Assembly (NCBI GenBank): GCA_947485035.1
Contig: CANKQN010000001.1
Coordinates: forward strand, 1-20,833
Origin: Rickettsiales bacterium
GTDB lineage: Bacteria; Pseudomonadota; Alphaproteobacteria; Rickettsiales; Deianiraeaceae
DNA: 20,833 nt
Direction: 5' to 3'
Shown: piece by piece, positions 15,553 to 20,833 of the stretch
How the letters are laid out: each line of letters opens with the position of its first letter
Numbering within the stretch: the first letter of the stretch is position 1
Notes under the pieces: generated by a model
The model's input: only the letters and a program-made list of their open reading frames with translations
Databases searched by the model: none
What the model was told of the DNA's origin: nothing
Translations under genes and position numbers: made by a program

Positions 15553-16197
15553 ATGTTTAAAATATTGCTATTATTTTTCGCAGTTTTGCAGTCATCTTTT
15601 GCGGGAGATACTCCGGAGGAAACACTTTTGATGTTACGCAAAGTAACACCATCATTTCAAACGGAAAAACTCTACGGTGCATTGGATAAAGCTCCAGATA
15701 ACCCCACAAATAATTTGCGTCGTGGGGCAGGTAGTCCCTTTTTCGCAAAAGGTATTCCTCTGAGTGTTGAAGGCAGAATTTTTGATGTTACTGGCAAGCC
15801 AATTGCCAATGTTCGTGTGAAAATTGTGCAGGCTAATCACTTTGGATCCTATAATTTTTTGATTGATAAAGATAGTTCAGTGTATGATCCACACTTCCGT
15901 TCTGCTGGCACGGCAGTCACAAACAACCTTGGCGAGTACTCATTTTTAACCATCGTTCCGGGTCATTATGGAAGTCGTGCTCCGCATTTACATGTCACAA
16001 TTATTCATAAAGATTTCGAATTTGAGACAGAAATGTTCTTCGCAAATCACCCACGAAATGACATCGATACAAAATATACGCTCCTTTCGGACGACCACAA
16101 AAACGCAATAACGGCAAAGATTTTCTATAAAGACAGAAAAAATTTCGCAAAAGGAATGAAGGCAGTATTTGATATTTACATAAACTATAACCTTTAA
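15553..16197 (+). CDS. Exported intradiol ring-cleavage dioxygenase-like protein
   Basis: 214 residues. Residues 1-17 look like a Sec signal peptide (K, then a hydrophobic core, S-S-F-A before G18), so the protein is probably periplasmic. Residues 70-200 match the C-terminal domain of protocatechuate/catechol intradiol dioxygenases: V-K-I-V-Q-A-N-x-x-G-S-Y100, D-P-H-F-R-S-A-G-T, N-N-L-G-E-Y-S-F-L-T-I-V-P-G-H-Y139, and R142-A-P-H145-L-H147. Y100, Y139, H145 and H147 correspond to the four non-haem Fe(III) ligands, and R142 to the conserved active-site arginine, so the site is complete. The usual substrate is a catechol; none can be inferred from the neighbours, and no aromatic-degradation gene is nearby. 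It starts 4 bases after rluD and its stop overlaps the convergent minus-strand gene by 4 bases. Confidence 0.82.
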   Translation: MFKILLLFFAVLQSSFAGDTPEETLLMLRKVTPSFQTEKLYGALDKAPDNPTNNLRRGAGSPFFAKGIPLSVEGRIFDVTGKPIANVRVKIVQANHFGSYNFLIDKDSSVYDPHFRSAGTAVTNNLGEYSFLTIVPGHYGSRAPHLHVTIIHKDFEFETEMFFANHPRNDIDTKYTLLSDDHKNAITAKIFYKDRKNFAKGMKAVFDIYINYNL

Positions 16198-17084
16198 TCA
16201 ATTTTTGGGTTAATAATATTGCACGATTGCCTTTCAATTATACTTGAAAAAAGCGTGTATTTTGTGTGCATATTGTGTTTTGGATATTTCCACTCTTGTT
16301 CAAGTCGCTTAATTATATAAGTGTAATTGAGATATCGACCGTAAAAAGTTTGAGGCAGAACACTTAAGACTTTTGATGCAATTCGAAGAACGAAGTGGGG
16401 CAGTTGTACAACGGTTTTTTTGCCGATATACTTTTCAATAACTGAAATTATATCGCGAATTGTGAATGATTCGCCGGCGAGGTATGTGTCATGTTGTTGA
16501 ATTTGTCCGCTAATTACCTGCATAATGAAGACTTGGATATCGACTGAATTTGTGATTGAAATTGATGATTTTAAGATTCTTTTTGAGGACAAAATCGCAC
16601 CTGCATTCATCATTGAAAGCAGAAGACGACTATTTGCATCAATCAAAAAAGCGTATTTTGCGTAAAAAATTTGATCATTAAGCAAAAGCATCGCTTTTTC
16701 AACGTCTTGAATTGTGGAGTTGTGCTCGTATTCGTTCAAAACATTGGAAAGATATATAACTTTTTTGCCAAGATTAAGCGTGGTTTCGGCAAAATGATGT
16801 GTGAAATTGGAGAAAACGGATTGCTGAGCATGTGAGTTAAAATCACTGAATTTTAACGTGTTTATCACAATGTCGTGCTTTGGCATTTCGTGTTTCCAGT
16901 TGTAATGATTTGCAACATTCATCACTGATATTGTTAATTGCAGTGGCAGGGCGTTGACAAAAATCGCCTTATCTCTGAATTGTTTTATTGCAAAAATGTG
17001 GACGTTGAAGCGTTTGGCAATAAAAAATTGGATTAACTCCTTGGAAAACTGCGATTCATTGGCAAAAATCAGAATGTTTTTCAT
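16194..17084 (-). CDS. Divergent NDUFA9-like / atypical SDR protein
   Basis: 296 residues. The overall pattern matches bacterial relatives of complex I subunit NDUFA9: an N-terminal Rossmann-like start and a C-terminal segment reading L-A-G-E-S-F-T-I-R-D-I-I-S-V-I followed by V-V-Q-L-P-H-F-V-L-R-I-A-S-K-V-L. The nucleotide-binding G-x-x-G-x-x-G motif is missing: the region reads I-L-I-F-A-N-E-S-Q-F-S-K-E-L, and no Y-x-x-x-K catalytic pair is obvious. It may be a structural or assembly factor of complex I rather than an enzyme, or a decaying copy. It starts 2 bases after the ppdK stop and so is probably on the same transcript. The family call is moderate, because only the C-terminal part is recognisable. 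Confidence 0.6.
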   Translation of the reverse strand: MKNILIFANESQFSKELIQFFIAKRFNVHIFAIKQFRDKAIFVNALPLQLTISVMNVANHYNWKHEMPKHDIVINTLKFSDFNSHAQQSVFSNFTHHFAETTLNLGKKVIYLSNVLNEYEHNSTIQDVEKAMLLLNDQIFYAKYAFLIDANSRLLLSMMNAGAILSSKRILKSSISITNSVDIQVFIMQVISGQIQQHDTYLAGESFTIRDIISVIEKYIGKKTVVQLPHFVLRIASKVLSVLPQTFYGRYLNYTYIIKRLEQEWKYPKHNMHTKYTLFSSIIERQSCNIINPKID

Positions 17085-17086
17085 GG

Positions 17087-19747
17087 CTATTTCTTTACTT
17101 CCATAATTTTTAGTTCAGCAATTGCACTTGCAAGGCGCGCGATTGGAATTCTATAAGGCGAGCATGAAACATAATTCATGCCAGTTGTTGCAAAAAATTC
17201 GATAGACTTTGGGTCTCCGCCGTGTTCACCGCAAACTCCACATTTAAGGTTTGGCTTAACTTTGCGACCATTCTCAATTGCAATTTTCACCAACGTTCCA
17301 ACGCCTTCAACATCAATACTCACGAATGGGTCTGTTGTAATAATTCCTTTTTCTTCGTATGATGTGATGAATGAAGATGAATCGTCCCTTGAAATTCCAA
17401 GTGTTGTCTGAGTTAGATCGTTCGTGCCAAAGCTGAAATAATTTGCGTGTTTTGCAATTGATTCTGCACAAAGTGCCGCACGCGGAATTTCTATCATTGT
17501 GCCAACTTCGTATTCAACTTCAGAATAATTTTGCGAAACTTGTTCAATAATTTTGTAAAGCTCGACAATTTCTTTTTCGTGGATAATCAACGGAAGCATT
17601 ATTTCAATTACAGGTTTCACGCCGTTTTGCTTTGAAATTCTTGCTGCTTCAAAAATTGCAACAATTTGCATTTTGTAAAGTTCCGGAAAGGTAATTCCAA
17701 GGCGACATCCCCTGTGACCAAGCATCGGATTTGCCTCATGAAGTGATTGAATTCGCTGGTTGACGGTATCAATATTCATGCCAAGTGCCGTTGCAAGTTC
17801 GGCGATTTCCTCATGTTTTGTTGGCAAAAATTCGTGAAGTGGGGGATCAAGAAGGCGAATGTTGATAGGAAGACCGTCCATAACTTTGAAAAGATCGATG
17901 AAATCTTGCTGTTGAAATGGCAAAAGTGCTTGAATTGCTTCGTTTTTTTTCGCTTCGTCTTTTTCCAAAATTACTTTGCGGAACTGAAAAATTCTGTCTT
18001 TTCCAAAAAACATATGTTCCGTTCTGCAAAGACCAATACCCTCCGCACCAAATTTCAAAGCAACTTGTGCATCAATAACAGTTTCTGCGTTTGTACGAAT
18101 TTTCATTTTGCGAATGGAGTCTGCCCATTGCATAACGGTTGTGAATTCACTGGAAATTTCAGGATCCTGTGTTGGAATTTCGCCGATGAAAATATCACCC
18201 GTTGAACCATCAATTGTGATAATTTCGCCTTCTTTAATTTCCAAAGTTCCAATTATCACGCTAGATTTATTCACTTTCAATGTTTTTGCACCACTAATGC
18301 AGGTCTTCCCCATGCCTCGTGCCACAACCGCAGCGTGCGATGTCATTCCGCCGCGTGCCGTTAGAATTCCCTCGGAAATATTCATTCCTTCGATATCCTC
18401 AGGACTTGTTTCGTTGCGAACAAGAATCACTTTTTTACCGTGACGCACCTGCTCAATTGCATATTGACACGAAAGTGCGATTATTCCCGAAGCAGCACCG
18501 GGCGAGGCTGGAAGTCCCTTTGCAATTGGTTTTTGAGTGGTTACTTTTAAAGTTTTGTGGAGAAGTTTATCCAAAGATGTCGGTTCAATGCGTGTCAATG
18601 CAACCTCTTTTGATATTTTCCCCTCACTCACTAAATCAACTGCAATTTTGATTGCCGCCTGTGCTGTGCGTTTTCCGCCGCGTGTTTGTAAAATCCATAG
18701 CTTTTCTTCTTGAATTGTGAATTCAATGTCTTGCATATCACGGTAGTGTTGTTCAAGAATTGTGTAAATTCGAACGAAATCTTGATAAACGCTCGGCATT
18801 GTTTCTTCAAGTGATGGAAACTCTTTATTTTCCTCTCTTTTACCTGCAATGTTGATCGAATACGGAGTTCTAATTCCTGCAACAACATCTTCACCTTGTG
18901 CATTTAATAAATATTCCCCGTAAAGTGCATTTTCGCCCGTTGATGGATTTCTTGTAAATGCAACACCAGTTCCAGATGTTTGCCCAAGATTTCCAAAAAC
19001 CATGGCTTGAATTGTCACTGCCGTGCCAAGAGATTGAGGGATATCATTTAATTTACGGTAATAAATTGCACGCTTGTTCATCCACGATTGAAAAACAGCG
19101 TTAATCGCACCAGTTAATTGGGTTTTAATATCCTGTGGAAACGGGGATTTTGTTCTGCTCTCAACCAAATTTTTATATTTAACAATCACTTGTTCAAGAA
19201 GGTATTCTGTGAGGTTTGCATCGTTTACAATGTCGTTTTCAAGTTTTATATCGTCCAGAATTGTTTCGAAGTTGTGGTGGTCAACATTTAACACAACATT
19301 TGAATACATTTGGATAAAGCGGCGGTAGCAGTCCAATGCGAACTTGCGATTTCCGGACTTTTTCGCCAAACCTTCGACAGAGTTATCATTCAGACCAAGG
19401 TTCAAAATTGTGTCCATCATGCCAGGCATTGAAACTGGGGCTCCAGACCTTACAGAAACCAATAGCGGATTGCTTTCGTCACCAAATTTTATGTTATTGC
19501 CAATCGAATCCTCGATGTGTTTTACGGCTGCATCAATGGAATTTTGTAGTTCAGTTGAAAGGTTTTCGCCATTTTCATAAAACGCATGACACTGATCCGT
19601 AGGAACGATGAATCCGGGTGGGACTGGAATGCCGATATCGGACATTTCGCAAAGATTCGCACCCTTGCCACCAAGCACGAGTTTATCATACTTTCCAACA
19701 CTTGAAGATTTTCCACCGAAGTAATAGACTACCGAATTTACAGCCAT
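17087..19747 (-). CDS. ppdK: Pyruvate, phosphate dikinase
   Basis: 886 residues (family about 870-880). It interconverts pyruvate, ATP and phosphate with PEP, AMP and pyrophosphate. The N-terminal ATP-grasp domain starts with Y-Y-F-G-G-K and has G-G-K-G-A-N-L (27-33) and R-S-G-A-P-V-S-M-P-G-M-M-D-T. The central domain has G-G-M-T-S-H471-A-A-V-V-A-R-G, with H471 as the swivelling phosphohistidine. The C-terminal TIM barrel has G-F/L-C-R-T-E-H-M-F, L-G-H-R-G-C-R-L-G and K-C-G-V-C839-G-E-H-G-G-D-P, with C839 as the active-site Cys. All catalytic parts are intact. In hosts lacking full glycolysis the enzyme may make PEP from pyruvate. A small lipoprotein gene lies 67 bases upstream and an NDUFA9-like gene 2 bases downstream. 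A CTTGACT at 19800-19794 could be a -35, but no good -10 follows it. Confidence 0.97.
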   Translation of the reverse strand: MAVNSVVYYFGGKSSSVGKYDKLVLGGKGANLCEMSDIGIPVPPGFIVPTDQCHAFYENGENLSTELQNSIDAAVKHIEDSIGNNIKFGDESNPLLVSVRSGAPVSMPGMMDTILNLGLNDNSVEGLAKKSGNRKFALDCYRRFIQMYSNVVLNVDHHNFETILDDIKLENDIVNDANLTEYLLEQVIVKYKNLVESRTKSPFPQDIKTQLTGAINAVFQSWMNKRAIYYRKLNDIPQSLGTAVTIQAMVFGNLGQTSGTGVAFTRNPSTGENALYGEYLLNAQGEDVVAGIRTPYSINIAGKREENKEFPSLEETMPSVYQDFVRIYTILEQHYRDMQDIEFTIQEEKLWILQTRGGKRTAQAAIKIAVDLVSEGKISKEVALTRIEPTSLDKLLHKTLKVTTQKPIAKGLPASPGAASGIIALSCQYAIEQVRHGKKVILVRNETSPEDIEGMNISEGILTARGGMTSHAAVVARGMGKTCISGAKTLKVNKSSVIIGTLEIKEGEIITIDGSTGDIFIGEIPTQDPEISSEFTTVMQWADSIRKMKIRTNAETVIDAQVALKFGAEGIGLCRTEHMFFGKDRIFQFRKVILEKDEAKKNEAIQALLPFQQQDFIDLFKVMDGLPINIRLLDPPLHEFLPTKHEEIAELATALGMNIDTVNQRIQSLHEANPMLGHRGCRLGITFPELYKMQIVAIFEAARISKQNGVKPVIEIMLPLIIHEKEIVELYKIIEQVSQNYSEVEYEVGTMIEIPRAALCAESIAKHANYFSFGTNDLTQTTLGISRDDSSSFITSYEEKGIITTDPFVSIDVEGVGTLVKIAIENGRKVKPNLKCGVCGEHGGDPKSIEFFATTGMNYVSCSPYRIPIARLASAIAELKIMEVKK

Positions 19748-19814
19748 TTAGGATAAAAGAGTTCATCTACACTTCAAAATGGAAAAAAATAACAGTCAAG
19801 AAGTTTTTCAAATC

Positions 19815-20093
19815 TTATTCAGTTCCCAGTGTTGCAGTTGATTTTGTTGTATATTTTGCGTTGGAAATTTTCAGCACAATATCCGCCTCGCACGAGCGTT
19901 TGCCATCGCTTGCACCGTTATTTGTTATGTTGGACATTTTCACGGAGACTTCGTCGGTTTTGAAATCTTTTGTAATTGTGCTTTTGACATTTTCAACTAA
20001 TGCTTTTTTTATTCCGGAATCGTCACATTTTGGAGTTCCGGAGGAGCATGATGCAATAAATGCGATTGCAAAAATTGAGTAATATTTCTTCAT
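19815..20093 (-). CDS. Small predicted lipoprotein, family not recognised
   Basis: 92 residues. The N-terminus is a lipoprotein signal: M-K-K, a hydrophobic core, then the lipobox I-A-S-C with Cys at 16, followed by S-S-G. The mature part (about 76 residues) is polar with two more Cys (C23 and C68), which could form a disulfide in the periplasm, and has two beta-prone stretches (about 48-56 and 68-80). I do not recognise the family. It starts 9 bases after the sucB stop and lies 67 bases before ppdK on the same strand. The signal peptide, lipobox and placement make it a real gene, even though it is short. Confidence 0.75.
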   Translation of the reverse strand: MKKYYSIFAIAFIASCSSGTPKCDDSGIKKALVENVKSTITKDFKTDEVSVKMSNITNNGASDGKRSCEADIVLKISNAKYTTKSTATLGTE

Positions 20094-20102
20094 ATATATA
20101 AA

Positions 20103-20833
20103 TTAAATTCCAAGAACGAGGCGAGCAGGATCTTCAAGCATTTGCTTAACGCGAATCAAGAATGTTACTGCTTCTTTTCCATCAATGATGCGGTGATCGT
20201 AAGAAAGAGCAAGGTACATCATTGGGCGAATGACAATTTGGTCACCAACAACAACGGGACGCTTTTGAATTGTGTGCATTCCTAAAATTGCAGATTGCGG
20301 CGGGTTAATGATTGGAGTTGAAAGCAGAGAACCATAAACGCCACCGTTTGAAATTGTGAACGTTCCACCTTTCATGTCTTCAAGTGTAATTTGACCGTCG
20401 CGAGCTTTAATGCCGTAATCGTAAACTGCTTTTTCAAGGTCAAAAATTGACATTTTGTCTGCATCTTTAACGACTGGAACAACAAGTCCGTTTTCAGTTC
20501 CAACAGCAACACCAATATCGCAGTAGTTTTTGTAAACAATAGTATCGCCACGAATTTCAGCGTTCACAGCTGGTAATTCTTTAAGCGCAGTCACACATGC
20601 TTTGATGAAAAACGACATGAATCCAACTTTGATTCCATAGCGTTTTTGGAATTCGTCTTGATATTGCGAACGCAGTTTCATTACGCTAGACATATCAACT
20701 TCATTGAATGTTGTAAGAATTGCGGCAGTATTTTGAGACTCCTTCAAGCGTTTTGCAACGGTTTGGCGAAGTTTTGTCATGCGAACGACATCGTCTTTGC
20801 GGGAAGAAACCGATTCAACTGTTTCAGGCTTTG
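20103..20833 (-). CDS. sucB: 2-oxoglutarate dehydrogenase E2 (dihydrolipoyl succinyltransferase), 3' part
   Basis: The frame is open to the window edge, so the start is outside. About 242 C-terminal residues are seen, covering the whole catalytic domain; the ATG at 20780 is internal, because coding continues upstream as [17 protein letters not shown]. The domain reads [20 protein letters not shown], then [17 protein letters not shown] and the active-site D-H-R-I-I-D-G. The Q-N-T-A-A and N-E-V-D-M-S spellings favour succinyl- over acetyltransferase. The lipoyl and E1/E3-binding domains would lie beyond the window. E2 is the core of the TCA-cycle 2-oxoglutarate dehydrogenase complex. A lipoprotein gene follows after 9 bases. 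Confidence 0.93.
   Translation of the reverse strand, partial: KPETVESVSSRKDDVVRMTKLRQTVAKRLKESQNTAAILTTFNEVDMSSVMKLRSQYQDEFQKRYGIKVGFMSFFIKACVTALKELPAVNAEIRGDTIVYKNYCDIGVAVGTENGLVVPVVKDADKMSIFDLEKAVYDYGIKARDGQITLEDMKGGTFTISNGGVYGSLLSTPIINPPQSAILGMHTIQKRPVVVGDQIVIRPMMYLALSYDHRIIDGKEAVTFLIRVKQMLEDPARLVLGI

Noticed and set aside
17747..18205. 152-codon open frame on the plus strand
   Set aside because: It is antisense to the conserved core of ppdK; composition shadow.
19618..20082. 154-codon open frame on the plus strand
   Set aside because: It crosses the ppdK start and runs antisense to the lipoprotein, which has a proper signal peptide and lipobox.
20778..20780. ATG as the start of sucB
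   Set aside because: The frame continues upstream to the window edge with sequence typical of the E2 linker, so this Met is internal.
1..20833. CRISPR arrays, tRNA or rRNA genes, insertion sequences
   Set aside because: Nearly all bases are inside recognised genes, and the gaps (all under about 100 bases) hold no repeats or cloverleaf patterns.

Overview
The window is AT-rich and very densely coded (16 protein genes, two of them cut by the window edges, and no gap longer than about 100 bases). It looks like a chromosomal segment of an alphaproteobacterium. The gene mix points to Rickettsiales or a relative: VirB8/VirB9 of a type IV secretion system, a lone Na+/H+ antiporter subunit E (MnhE), pyruvate phosphate dikinase, a 2-oxoglutarate dehydrogenase E2 subunit, a divergent NDUFA9-like protein and TolB. 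The presence of carB, murA and two LPS-heptose genes suggests a less reduced lineage than Anaplasmataceae. This placement is inferred from gene content only; no rRNA or marker phylogeny is visible.

Layout. (1) 1-3563, plus strand: 3' end of virB8, then virB9, a heptosyltransferase (waaC-like) and hldE, packed with 1-2 base gaps, so probably one transcript joining T4SS core parts to LPS inner-core synthesis. (2) 3564-5466: a gene with its own strong promoter and a dyad operator-like site. It encodes a 609-residue membrane protein that I cannot assign, with His-rich and Cys motifs at both ends. (3) 5467-9912: carB (1224 residues, with two in-frame insertions) followed by a YgjP-type metallopeptidase starting at GTG. 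(4) 9996-11288: murA, convergent with rsmE. (5) 12473-11281, minus strand: mnhE and rsmE, coupled by a TAATG overlap. (6) 12523-16197, plus strand: tolB, a prepilin-peptidase-like protein that has lost the catalytic aspartates, rluD, and an exported intradiol dioxygenase-like protein. (7) 20833-16194, minus strand: sucB (partial), a small lipoprotein, ppdK and a degenerate NDUFA9-like protein.

How the genes relate: hldE makes the activated-heptose precursor that the WaaC-like enzyme would add to lipid A-Kdo; MurA starts peptidoglycan synthesis; TolB belongs to the Tol-Pal envelope system. CarB feeds pyrimidine and arginine synthesis. SucB and PPDK sit in the TCA cycle and the PEP-pyruvate node. 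Together they suggest a cell that keeps a full Gram-negative envelope.

Most interesting points: the unassigned 609-residue His/Cys membrane protein with an HGNHS motif at both termini and an operator-like dyad over its promoter; the two long CarB insertions; the apparently dead prepilin-peptidase paralogue; and a shared AAATTT-NN-CACTTGA element in three upstream regions. No tRNA, rRNA, CRISPR array, insertion sequence or convincing rho-independent terminator was seen.
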